Below are positions 52,267-62,063 of a stretch of DNA of 64,000 nucleotides, piece by piece. The position numbers and the translations under genes are program-made. Numbering within the stretch: position 1 is the stretch's first letter; every line of letters begins with the position of its first letter. Origin of the DNA: Frondihabitans sp. PAMC 28766 (lineage in GTDB: Bacteria; Actinomycetota; Actinomycetes; Actinomycetales; Microbacteriaceae); contig NZ_CP014513.1 of assembly GCF_001577365.1 (NCBI RefSeq), positions 372,001 through 436,000 of the forward strand, written 5' to 3'. Below the pieces are notes generated by a model. The model did no database searches. It worked only from the letters and a program-made list of their open reading frames with translations, and had not been told where the DNA came from.

Positions 52267-52761
52267 GTGACGAACACGCTGACGACGGAGATCCTGGTCG
52301 AGGATCGCCCGTGGACGGACCCTGAGGGCGCTCACCTCCGCTGCGAGCAGCGGGCCGAGATCGCCATCCGCTACGGAACCGACGACTCCGAGCCGGGCGT
52401 CAAGCCGACGGCGGCCGACATCGCCGTGTTCCTGGTCGCATCGGTCGACGGCAAGCCGGTCGGCTGCGGCGCTCTGCGCGAGCTGCACGGCGAGGCGGCC
52501 GAGGCCGGCGACGCCGAGATCAAGCGGATGTTCGTCCGCAGCAAGTCCCGCGGCACGGGCGCCTCGGTCACCGTGCTGCGCGAGCTCGAGAAGCGCGCCC
52601 TCGCCCTCGGCTGGACTCGCCTCGTGCTCGAGACCGGTACCGCGCAGCCCGACGCCACGCGCTTCTACGAGCGCGAGGGGTACGTCACGATCCCGAACTT
52701 CGGCCACTACAAGGGCAACCCCGACAGCGTCTGCTACGGCAAGACCCTCACGCACGAATAG
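52267..52761 (+). CDS. GNAT family N-acetyltransferase
   Basis: A 164-residue GNAT protein: VFLVASVDGKPVGCGALRELH, EIKRMFVRSKSRGTGASVTVLRELE (acetyl-CoA loop) and FYEREGYVTI. Acceptor unknown. GTG 52267 is chosen because CAGAAT lies 6 nt upstream (leaderless); an in-frame ATG at 52252 has no ribosome site either. Acetyl-CoA-dependent activity is expected from the fold. Confidence 0.8.
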   Translation: MTNTLTTEILVEDRPWTDPEGAHLRCEQRAEIAIRYGTDDSEPGVKPTAADIAVFLVASVDGKPVGCGALRELHGEAAEAGDAEIKRMFVRSKSRGTGASVTVLRELEKRALALGWTRLVLETGTAQPDATRFYEREGYVTIPNFGHYKGNPDSVCYGKTLTHE

Positions 52762-52828
52762 CAATCGCCTCGCCAGGCATCGTGCTGCCGTCAGCCCTTG
52801 GCTGGCACGGCGCCGAGGAGCCGCCGCG

Positions 52829-52834
52829 TAGCGT
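52829..52834 (+). promoter_or_regulatory. leaderless -10 of the second acetyltransferase
   Basis: TAGCGT, 7 nt before the ATG at 52842, no ribosome site. Confidence 0.5.
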
Positions 52835-52841
52835 GGCGCGC

Positions 52842-53447
52842 ATGACCGTTCACGATGCCGACGCCGGCACCGACCCCGCCTCCATGCCGCACGAGCCGCA
52901 GTTCACTACCGTGGCCGAGGGGTCGCTCACGCTCGACGATCACGAGGCGATCACCGCGATGCTCGCCCGCGCCTTCGCCGACTACTCGCACTGGTACCAG
53001 GGTGCTCGCAGCTGGGCCGGCATGCAGCCCGAGCTGCGCATCGTCGCGCGATCGGGCGACGTGGTCGTCGCCCATGCCGGCGTGCGACGGCTTTTCGTGA
53101 CGGTCGGCGACCAGGAGATCGTCGTTGCCTGCGTCGGTATGGTGGCCGTCTCGCCGATCCTGCAGGGCACCGGTCTCGGCGGGCAGCTGATGCGCCTCGT
53201 CGACGCCGCCCTCGCGCACCTCGAGGTCTCGTTCGGAGTGCTCGAGACCGGCGAGCAGACGGTGCCGTTCTACGCCAAGCACGGCTGGACGCACCTCGAC
53301 GAGCTCACCGGCACGTACAACGCCTTCGGGGCCGACGGCGCCGCCACCCTCGTCACGGCGCAGGGCGGCTGGCTGGTGCGCCCGTGCCACTCGAGGCTCG
53401 CCGACTGGCCGGCGGGCGACCTGCAGTGGAACGCGCAGCTCGTCTAG
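52842..53447 (+). CDS. GNAT-fold acyltransferase, NodA / AAC(2')-like
   Basis: A 201-residue protein. YSHWYQGARSWAGMQPELRIVARSGDVVVAHAGVRRLFVTVGDQEIVVACVGMVAVSPILQGTGLG resembles the NodA acyltransferase and aminoglycoside 2'-N-acetyltransferase group more than generic GNATs, and GVLETGEQTVPFYAKHGW closes the domain. The donor (acyl-CoA or acyl-ACP) and acceptor are unknown. The stop lies in a 15-bp triplicated repeat. Leaderless promoter. Confidence 0.72.
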   Translation: MTVHDADAGTDPASMPHEPQFTTVAEGSLTLDDHEAITAMLARAFADYSHWYQGARSWAGMQPELRIVARSGDVVVAHAGVRRLFVTVGDQEIVVACVGMVAVSPILQGTGLGGQLMRLVDAALAHLEVSFGVLETGEQTVPFYAKHGWTHLDELTGTYNAFGADGAATLVTAQGGWLVRPCHSRLADWPAGDLQWNAQLV

Positions 53448-53479
53448 CTGCAGCTCGTCCAGCTGCGGCTCGTCCGGCC
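53435..53479. repeat. 15-bp triplicate tandem repeat over a stop codon
   Basis: Units GCAGCTCGTCTAGCT, GCAGCTCGTCCAGCT and GCGGCTCGTCCGGCC; the first contains the acyltransferase stop TAG. Confidence 0.8.
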
Positions 53480-53488
53480 CCAGCATGC

Positions 53489-53556
53489 GAAACCCTCGCA
53501 ACCGGACATCGCGGTGGGCCTGGGTCCGGGTAGCGATGTCCGATCGCGAGGGTTTC
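53489..53556. repeat. 68-bp inverted repeat with 24-bp arms
   Basis: 53489-53512 pairs with 53533-53556 at 22 of 24 positions (AAACCCTCGC / GCGAGGGTTT at the base), loop 20 nt. It sits between the convergent acyltransferase and catalase genes and probably acts as a terminator. Confidence 0.88.
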
Positions 53557-53584
53557 AGCGATTCAGCGCCGGTGAGTCAGCGAG

Positions 53585-55092
53585 TTACTGCAGGATCCCG
53601 ACGGTGGCCGGGTCCTCGTTCGAGCCGGGGGCGCTCGGGTTGACGCCCTCCGCGACGCGGCGGCCGAGCTCCTCGTCGACATTCGACCAGTAGTCGAGCA
53701 CGCGCAGCAGCAGGTCGGGGCGCGTCACCTTCGAGACGTGCCCGACGATGTTGCCCACCAGGCGGTCGCGAGCGGCGTCGTCCAGCACCTCGCGCACGAG
53801 CGTGCCGGCCTGGCCGAAGTCGTCGTCTTCAGGATGCAACGTGGCAGCGGAGCGCTGCAACACGCCGTCCGACTCCCACCCGGAGTCGTCGCCGTGGGCC
53901 TCGGGCGACGCGGCAGGGCCCCCACCGAGTTCGGCGCGTAGACCGGGGTCGTCGCGGCCGAGAACTGGTAGCGAGCCGCGCCGTCCTTCGAGTAGTCGTT
54001 GACCTCGCTCTTCGGCAGGTTGACGGGCAGCTGCGCGTGGTTCGTGCCCACGCGGTAGCGGTGCGCGTCGGCGTAGCTGAAGATGCGCGCGAGCAGCATC
54101 TTGTCGGGGCTGGCCGCGATGCCGGGCACGAAGTTCGACGGGGCGAAGGTCGCCTGCTCGATCTGCGCGAAGTAGTTCTCGGGGTTGCGGTTGAGCTCCA
54201 TCGTGCCGACCTCGACGAGCGGGTAGTCGCTGTGCGGCCACACCTTCGTCAGGTCGAACGGGTTGAAGCGGTAGGTCGCAGCGTCGGCGTAGGGCATGAT
54301 CTGCACGCTGAGCTTCCACTTCGGGAAGTCGCCGCGCGTGATCGCCTCGTCGAGGTCGCGGATGTGGAAGTCGGCGTCCTCGCCTGCGATGCGGTCGGCA
54401 TCCTGCTGCGACAGGATCTCGTTGCCCTGCTCGGTCTTGAAGTGGTACTTGACCCAGAACTTCTCACCGGTGGCGGAGATCCACTGGTAGGTGTGCGAGC
54501 CGAAGCCGTCCATCATGCGCCAGGACGCGGGGAGGCCGCGGTCGCCCATCAGCCAGGTGACCTGGTGGGCCGACTCGGGCGAGAGCGTCCAGAAATCCCA
54601 CTGCATGTCGTGGTCGCGCAGGTGCGATCCCGGCAGACGCTTCTGCGAGTGGATGAAGTCGGGGAACTTGATGCCGTCGCGGATGAAGAAGACGGGCGTG
54701 TTGTTGCCGACGAGGTCGTAGTTGCCCTCGTCCGTGTAGAACTTCAGCGCGAATCCGCGGGGGTCGCGCCAGGTGTCGGGCGAGCCCTGCTCGCCGGCGA
54801 CGGTCGAGAAGCGCGCGAGCATGTCGGTGACGGCGCCGGGCTGGAAGAGGCTGGCGCGGGTGTACTGCGAGACGTCGTTCGTCACGGTGAACGTGCCGAA
54901 CGCGCCGCCGCCCTTGGCGTGCACGATGCGCTCGGGCACCTTCTCGCGGTTGAACTGGGCGAGCTTCTCGACGAGGTAGACGTCGTGGAGCGCGATGGGC
55001 CCGTCGGCGCCGACCGACTGCGAGTGCTCGTCGCTCGCGACGGGGTTGCCCGCCTGAGTGGTGGTGATGGGTGTTGCCTTCTCGTCTGTCAT
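53585..55092 (-). pseudogene. katA: clade-type monofunctional catalase, frameshifted as read
   Basis: Haem catalase: H58 in [16 protein letters not shown], the [10 protein letters not shown] region, the proximal haem Tyr in [14 protein letters not shown]. The frame breaks at GGGCCCCC (53916-53923); restoring one base continues ...[21 protein letters not shown]... to the stop at 53585 and gives 502 residues, the normal size. 1508 nt is one short of a multiple of three. It is cotranscribed behind the Fur-family gene. Sequencing error is likelier than a true null. Confidence 0.88.
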
Positions 55093-55179
55093 CTTGTCTC
55101 CTTGTTGATCGACGGGTTGTCTGTGGCCGGTCTGTCGGGCCGGCCCTGCCGGGTCGCGGCGTCTCTGCGTCCTCGCATC

Positions 55180-55625
55180 TCAGGCGTTCTCGAGCGCCAG
55201 GCACTCGGGGCAGAGCCCCAGAAGGTGACCTCGGCGGTCTGCACGCGATAGCCGCTGGTCTCGGACGGCGTGAGGCACGGCGCATCGCCGACGACGCAGT
55301 CGACGTCTTCGATGGCGCCGCAGAGCGAGCACACCATGTGGTGGTGGTTGTCGCCGATGCGCAGCTCGTAGCGCGCGGCCGACCCGGCCGGCTCGATACG
55401 GCGCAGGATTCCCACGCCGGTCAAGGCGCCCAGCACCCCGTACATCGCCTGTAGCGACGTGCCCGGCAGCCGCTGTGCGACCCGGGCGAAAACCTCGTCT
55501 GCGGTGGCGTGCGAGTGCTCGCCCAGCGCTTCGATGGCGGCGACCCGCGGCGCGGTGACGCGGAGGCCGGCGGCCCGGAGGCTCTGCTCGGCGTCCAGCT
55601 GCTCGCGCATCTCGGTCGACGTCAT
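55180..55625 (-). pseudogene. Fur family regulator (CatR/PerR/FurA-like), frameshifted as read
   Basis: Ferric-uptake-regulator fold: winged helix RVTAPRVAAIEALGEHSHATADEVFARV, metal ligands in GDNHHHMVC, and a C-terminal zinc pair that becomes FWGLCPECLALENA-stop (55180) only if one base is added at GCCCC 55215-55219. As read, the frame shifts to 55089. Restored length is 148 residues. It directly precedes the catalase gene and has a TTTTGA-N5-TCAAAA operator upstream, so it is a peroxide-responsive repressor of itself and katA. Confidence 0.85.
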
Positions 55626-55644
55626 TCATCCAGTGAACCACTTC

Positions 55645-55661
55645 TTTTGAGTGATTCAAAA
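55645..55661. promoter_or_regulatory. Fur/PerR-type operator
   Basis: TTTTGA-GTGAT-TCAAAA, a perfect 6-5-6 palindrome, 20 nt upstream of the Fur-family ATG, suggesting autoregulation of the fur-katA operon. Confidence 0.7.
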
Positions 55662-56029
55662 CAGGCCGGGATGCTCCGCGCGCCGCGCGCGCCGATTCTG
55701 CCGGCGCCCGCGCACTTGCGCGGGCGAAGCACCAGCTGCCGGTCTTCCTCCCGTAGCGCGTCTCTCGGCCGGCGCCGACTCATTGCGCGGAGGGCGCGTC
55801 ACGTGAACGGAGGAGAGGCCCGGTCGTCGGGGGAAACGGCCGGGCCTCTACGAACCGGGGGCGGATCAGATGCCCCGCGGCAGGTCATTGCGTGTTCCAG
55901 GCTGTTTGACCAGCACGTGGAACAGGCCCGATCACAAGGCCCGTCCGCAACGACGTGGTCAACTCTGGGGGCCGACCATAAGAACGCGCTGACAGAACCA
56001 TAGGCGCCAGCCGCCAATGCCACGGCTTG

Positions 56030-56035
56030 TAGACT
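56030..56035 (+). promoter_or_regulatory. -10 of the purSQL operon
   Basis: TAGACT, about 39 nt before the purS GTG, so this operon has a short leader with a ribosome site (CAGGAG at 56061-56066). Confidence 0.5.
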
Positions 56036-56073
56036 TGCGGGGTCCGCCGCCCCTCTCTCACAGGAGTCATCTG

Positions 56074-56337
56074 GTGCCCACGATCGTCGTCGAAGTCATG
56101 CCGAAGGCCGAGCTGCTCGACCCCCAGGGCAAGGCCGTCACCGGCGCCCTCTCCCGCCTCGGCAAGTCCTTCGCCACCGAGGTGCGCATCGGCAAGCGCT
56201 TCGAGATCACGGTCGACGAGGTCACCGACGAGATCCTGGCCGAGGTCAAGACGCTCGCCGACGACGTCTTCTCGAACTCGGTGATCGAAGACGTCGTCTC
56301 GATCACGGTCGCCGACACCGCTCCCGCCGCCCTCTGA
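56074..56337 (+). CDS. purS: phosphoribosylformylglycinamidine synthase subunit PurS
   Basis: An 87-residue dimeric subunit that channels ammonia between PurQ and Pur[62 protein letters not shown] 56074 with AGGAG 7 nt upstream is the start; an upstream ATG gives a tail unlike the family. Its stop shares a base with the purQ start (TGATG). Confidence 0.94.
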   Translation: MPTIVVEVMPKAELLDPQGKAVTGALSRLGKSFATEVRIGKRFEITVDEVTDEILAEVKTLADDVFSNSVIEDVVSITVADTAPAAL

Positions 56338-57039
56338 TGGCAGCGGGTATGCGCATCGGCGTCGTCACCTTCCCGGGCTCGCTCGACGACCGCGACGCCC
56401 AGCGCGCCGTGCGCCTCGCCGGCGGCGAACCGGTGGCGCTGTGGCACGGTTCGCACGATCTCGAGGGCGTCGAAGCGATCATCCTGCCGGGCGGTTTCAG
56501 CTACGGCGACTACCTGCGGGCCGGCGCCATCGCCAGCCTCAGCCCGATCATGACCGAGGTCGTCGACGCGGCGAACAAAGGCATGCCCGTGCTCGGCATC
56601 TGCAACGGCTTCCAGATGCTCGCCGAGGCACGCCTCATCCCCGGCGCCCACACGCGCAACGCACACCAGCAGTTCATCCGCCGCGACCAGCGCCTCCGCG
56701 TCGAGAACGCGACCACCGACTGGACGAACGGCTTCACCGAGGGCCAAGAGATCACGATCCCCCTCAAGAACGCCGACGGCCGCTTCATCGCCGACGACGA
56801 CACGATCAAGCGCATCGAGGGCGAAGGCCAGGTCGCCTTCCGCTACATCGGGGTGAACCCGAACGGCTCGTTCGACGACATCGCCGGGGTCTCCAACGAG
56901 CGCGGCAACGTCGTCGGCCTCATGCCGCACCCCGAGCACGCCACCGAGCCGGGCTTCGGGCCCGACACCCCGAGGCCATGTCGTCGGGGGTCGACGGCCT
57001 CACCTTCTTCACCTCTGTCATCGAAAGGGCTCTGGTCAA

Positions 57040-57043
<4 letters not shown>
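56337..57043 (+). pseudogene. purQ: phosphoribosylformylglycinamidine synthase subunit PurQ, frameshifted as read
   Basis: The glutaminase subunit: [32 protein letters not shown], the nucleophile in LGICNGFQ, and the MPHPEHA motif with catalytic His and Glu. Just after MPHPEHA the frame breaks at CCCC 56968-56971; one extra C restores [31 protein letters not shown] at 57043 (235 residues). purQ is required for purine synthesis in this pathway, so the break is probably an assembly error. An ATG at 56349 is an alternative start. The corrected stop overlaps purL (GTGA). Confidence 0.9.
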
Positions 57044-59367
<2,324 letters not shown>

Positions 59368-59382
59368 CGCCGCGCGACGGGT

Positions 59383-59443
59383 GCCGAGACCTCAGAATAT
59401 GCAGCTCCTCCCGCCCGAGAGCTGTCGATTGTGAGGTCTCGGC
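59383..59443. repeat. 61-bp inverted repeat, left of the DUF559 gene
   Basis: GCCGAGACCTCA (59383-59394) faces TGAGGTCTCGGC (59432-59443) perfectly; inside, CAGCTC faces GAGCTG. The outer arm continues GAATATGC. A related element in inverted order lies at 60466-60522. Confidence 0.85.
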
Positions 59444-59529
59444 GCGCCTCCTGTTCTCCACAATCGAGCTCTGGCTCGACTTATCCACGAACGAGGCCAA
59501 CAGCGCATATCTGCCGACTCGAATGACGG

Positions 59530-59535
59530 CAGGAT
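59530..59535 (+). promoter_or_regulatory. leaderless -10 of the DUF559 gene
   Basis: CAGGAT, 6 nt before the ATG at 59542; part of a GCAGGATC octamer (59529-59536). No ribosome site. Confidence 0.45.
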
Positions 59536-59541
59536 CCGGGG

Positions 59542-60492
59542 ATGACTGACGACACCCTCCCTCCCGAGCTCGCGCTGCGTGCGTTCAGCGTCCGTGAAGC
59601 GCGCTCCCGGGGCGTCCCCGACCGAGCTCTGCGCCGCGTGGCACTCACCCGGCCTCACCACGGTGTGCGCGCCCTCGCGGCCGTCGAAACCCTGAGCGAC
59701 CCGTTCGAGGGCCGCTGCCGCTCGCTCCTGCCAGCTCTCCCCGTCGGCGCCGTCTTCAGCCACTCGACGGCCGCACGACTCTGGGGCCTCCCCGTGCCGG
59801 CGGCGCTCCAGCGCGCCGACGCGGAACTGCACGTCACAGTCACCCGACACAACGCCGTGCGGCGGAAGGGAGTCCGAGGTCACGTCTCGGTGAGCCCGCC
59901 GTCATCCACCATGCTGCGGGGGATGCCTCTGACGGCACCGATCGAGACTTGGGCAGAGTGCCGCACGGTGCTGGGGCTCGACGATCTCGTGATCCTGGGT
60001 GACGCGCTGACGGGTCGGTGGTCGAAGACGTCGCGAGCGAGCGAGCTTGCACTCGACGACCTGAGGGCTGCCGCGGCGAAAACGACCGGCCGCGGGGTGG
60101 CACGCCTTCGCGACGCCGCCGTGCTCATGCGCGCCGGTTCACGATCGCCCCAAGAGACACGTCTTCGCCTCGCAATCGTGAGGGCCGGCCTGCCCGAGCC
60201 GCTGATGAACGTCGACGAGTACGACGGAGCGGGCCTCTGGCTGGGCTTCGTCGACTTCTCGTATCGCCAGCAAAGGCTCGTGCTCGAGTACGAGGGCGAT
60301 CACCACCGCGTCGACCGCAAGACATTCCTGAACGACATCGCACGGCGCGAGCGGTTCGCCGACGCCGGTTGGCGCACCCTGCGAGTGACCTCGCGAGACC
60401 TGACCCCGAGCACGCTCCCCCTCTTCATCGCTCGCCTCGCGCGTCACCTCTCCACGCGCGTCGATCGAGACCTCACGAATGACGTCTTTTGA
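59542..60492 (+). CDS. DUF559 / AbiEi-like protein with PD-(D/E)XK nuclease domain
   Basis: A 316-residue protein. The N-terminus (ALRAFSVREARSRGVPDRALRRVALTRPHHGVRAL) resembles the winged-helix of AbiEi-type antitoxins. The C-terminal third is a DUF559/Vsr-like restriction-endonuclease fold: PQETRLRLAI (Glu), LGFVDFSYRQQRLVLEYEGDHH (Asp and E-x-E) and GWRTLRVTSRDL. These are the metal-ligand pattern of a PD-(D/E)XK nuclease. Such genes are common singletons in this family; function unknown. It is bracketed by inverted hairpin repeats and its 3' end overlaps one. Confidence 0.8.
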   Translation: MTDDTLPPELALRAFSVREARSRGVPDRALRRVALTRPHHGVRALAAVETLSDPFEGRCRSLLPALPVGAVFSHSTAARLWGLPVPAALQRADAELHVTVTRHNAVRRKGVRGHVSVSPPSSTMLRGMPLTAPIETWAECRTVLGLDDLVILGDALTGRWSKTSRASELALDDLRAAAAKTTGRGVARLRDAAVLMRAGSRSPQETRLRLAIVRAGLPEPLMNVDEYDGAGLWLGFVDFSYRQQRLVLEYEGDHHRVDRKTFLNDIARRERFADAGWRTLRVTSRDLTPSTLPLFIARLARHLSTRVDRDLTNDVF

Positions 60493-60522
60493 GGCCCCGG
60501 ACGCGCAGATTCTGAGGTGTCG
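60466..60522. repeat. 57-bp imperfect inverted repeat, right of the DUF559 gene
   Basis: CGAGACCTCACGAAT (60466-60480) faces ATTCTGAGGTGTCG (60509-60522). The right arm reversed, CGACACCTCAGAATCTGC, matches 16 of 18 positions of the outer arm at 59385-59402, so this copy is inverted relative to the left one. It overlaps the gene's last codons. Confidence 0.75.
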
Positions 60523-60535
60523 AGGCAGGGATGGG

Positions 60536-61573
60536 CTAGGGGAAGAGCACACAAGAAGGAGAGCCGGTGGGGATGGACGACGAGACAGGGCCGGGGATGC
60601 CCGTGACCGCGTCGAGGGGCAGGATCGTGACGGTGTCGCCGAGCTGATTCGCCACGTAGATCTGCGACCCGTCGAAGGCGAAGTGTCGGGGCCAGCGACC
60701 GCCGCAGGGCACTTCGGCGACGAGCGCCAAGGGGCCGTCGACTGTTCCGCCTGCCTCAGCAAGCACCGAGATCGTGTCGCGGCCCCGCACCGCCACGTAG
60801 ACGCGCCCCTCGTACACGGCGATGTGCGAGAGCAGCACCTCGCCGGTGCCGTGCGACTGCGTTGGGTCGTAGCCGTGCACGGACTGCGCCACGACGAAGC
60901 CGTCGCCGACGCGGTCGAGCACGTGCACGTTCCCGTCGAGCTCGCCGGTCACGAGCAGGCGGTCGCCGAGCCAGGCGAAATGACGCGGCCCTGATCCTGC
61001 AGGCATGGCATGCGCCGCAACGAACGACGGCTCGAGTGTCGTGGAGTCGATTCGCACCTCGTACAGTCGGTCGGTGCCGAGGTCGCTGACGAGCAGCGTG
61101 CCCCACGGCGTCGGCGTCGAACTGTGGGCGTGCGGCGCCTCCTGCCGATCGGCGACCACCCCGTGACCGGCGGGGAGGGGCAGCACACGGGCCACGCGGG
61201 CAGGATCGAGGGCATCAGCAGAGAGGGCGGCGAACGTGCCTGCCGTGTAATTCGTCACCACGAGGGATCCTGATGCGGGGTCGAGCACGACGTGGCAGGG
61301 TGCGGTGCCGCCCGAAGCCGCGATCGACGCGGGCTGCAGCTCGCCCGCCGACACTGTGAACGAGACGAGTCGGCCGGCCGTCGTCTCGGAGGTGGCGTGC
61401 AACTCGCCCTCGGTGAGCGCGATGAAGGAGGGGTCGTCGACCGGGGCGACCTGGATCGCCTTCCAGGGCTCGCCGGCGCTTGCACGTTCGAAGACCGAGA
61501 CGCCGCCGCCGTTGCCGCCGCTCGAGGCGGTGTAGCAGCCGAGGTAGAACCGCTGCGCAGCGGAGTCGCTCAC
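60536..61573 (-). CDS. lactonase family (7-bladed propeller) protein, 6-phosphogluconolactonase-like
   Basis: A 345-residue beta-propeller: YLGCYTASSGGNGGGVSVFE start, PCHVVLDPASGSLVVTNY, GPRHFAWLGDRLLVTGELDGNVHVLD, HIAVYEGRVYVAVRGRDTISVL and GRWPRHFAFDGSQIYVANQLGDTV, matching Pgl-type lactonases. Soluble, no signal peptide. Its ATG overlaps the chorismate mutase stop (ATGA), so it is the second gene of that operon; the pairing looks incidental. Confidence 0.88.
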   Translation of the reverse strand: MSDSAAQRFYLGCYTASSGGNGGGVSVFERASAGEPWKAIQVAPVDDPSFIALTEGELHATSETTAGRLVSFTVSAGELQPASIAASGGTAPCHVVLDPASGSLVVTNYTAGTFAALSADALDPARVARVLPLPAGHGVVADRQEAPHAHSSTPTPWGTLLVSDLGTDRLYEVRIDSTTLEPSFVAAHAMPAGSGPRHFAWLGDRLLVTGELDGNVHVLDRVGDGFVVAQSVHGYDPTQSHGTGEVLLSHIAVYEGRVYVAVRGRDTISVLAEAGGTVDGPLALVAEVPCGGRWPRHFAFDGSQIYVANQLGDTVTILPLDAVTGIPGPVSSSIPTGSPSCVLFP

Positions 61574-61881
61574 GCCTCGACCTCGTCGCCCGAGGCGATC
61601 CGCACGTGGTGCTGGATGACCTCGGCGACGATGAAGTTCAAGAACTTCTCGGTGAAGTCGGGGTCGAGGTGCGATTCGGCCGCGATGGAGCGCAGGCGCT
61701 TGATCTGCTCCACTTCGCGCTGCGGGTCGCTCGGCGGCATGCCGGCGTCTGCCTTCAGGTGGCCGACCGTCTGCGTGAACTTGAAGCGCTCGGCGAGGAG
61801 GTGCACGAGCGCGGCGTCGATGTTGTCGATGCTCTCGCGGATGCTGAGCAGGCGCTCGACGGGGGTCGGTTGCGGTTCCAT
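61570..61881 (-). CDS. chorismate mutase (AroQ type)
   Basis: A 103-residue all-helical AroQ-fold enzyme converting chorismate to prephenate for Phe/Tyr synthesis: SIRESIDNIDAALVHLLAERFKFTQTVGHLKAD, then DPQREVEQIKRLRSIAAE and a C-terminal helix. The length and layout fit the small intracellular actinobacterial enzymes, which are often activated by a partner DAHP synthase. TAAAGT 6 nt before the ATG gives a leaderless start. Confidence 0.9.
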   Translation of the reverse strand: MEPQPTPVERLLSIRESIDNIDAALVHLLAERFKFTQTVGHLKADAGMPPSDPQREVEQIKRLRSIAAESHLDPDFTEKFLNFIVAEVIQHHVRIASGDEVEA

Positions 61882-61887
61882 GAGTCG

Positions 61888-61893
61888 ACTTTA
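61888..61893 (-). promoter_or_regulatory. leaderless -10 of the chorismate mutase operon
   Basis: TAAAGT on the minus strand, 6 nt before the ATG at 61881. Confidence 0.6.
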
Positions 61894-62063
61894 TCGGCTC
61901 GGCTCGGCTCCGCTCTCATGTCCGCAGAAGTGCCCCCTGTGGACAACTCCCGACGCCCGGGGAAGCCCGCGAACAGGGGCTGACGCGGAGAGTCGCCGCA
62001 GCCCTACGCTCAAAGAGCACCGACGCCCCGTCCACCACGCCACGGAAGGCACGACCACCCCCG

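Larger units (their letters stand above)
55626..56073. other. 448-bp divergent region between fur and purS
   Basis: It holds the Fur-box at 55645-55661, a hairpin CGCCCGCGCA-CT-TGCGCGGGCG (55705-55726), a second hairpin AGAGGCCCGG (55814-55823) / CCGGGCCTCT (55840-55849), and the purS -10 at 56030-56035. No ORF is supported; a small structured RNA cannot be excluded but I recognise no family. Confidence 0.6.

Noticed and set aside
55626-56073. ZTP/purine riboswitch before purS
   Set aside because: Hairpins are present but none of the conserved ZTP or purine riboswitch core motifs could be recognised, and most of the structure lies upstream of the -10.
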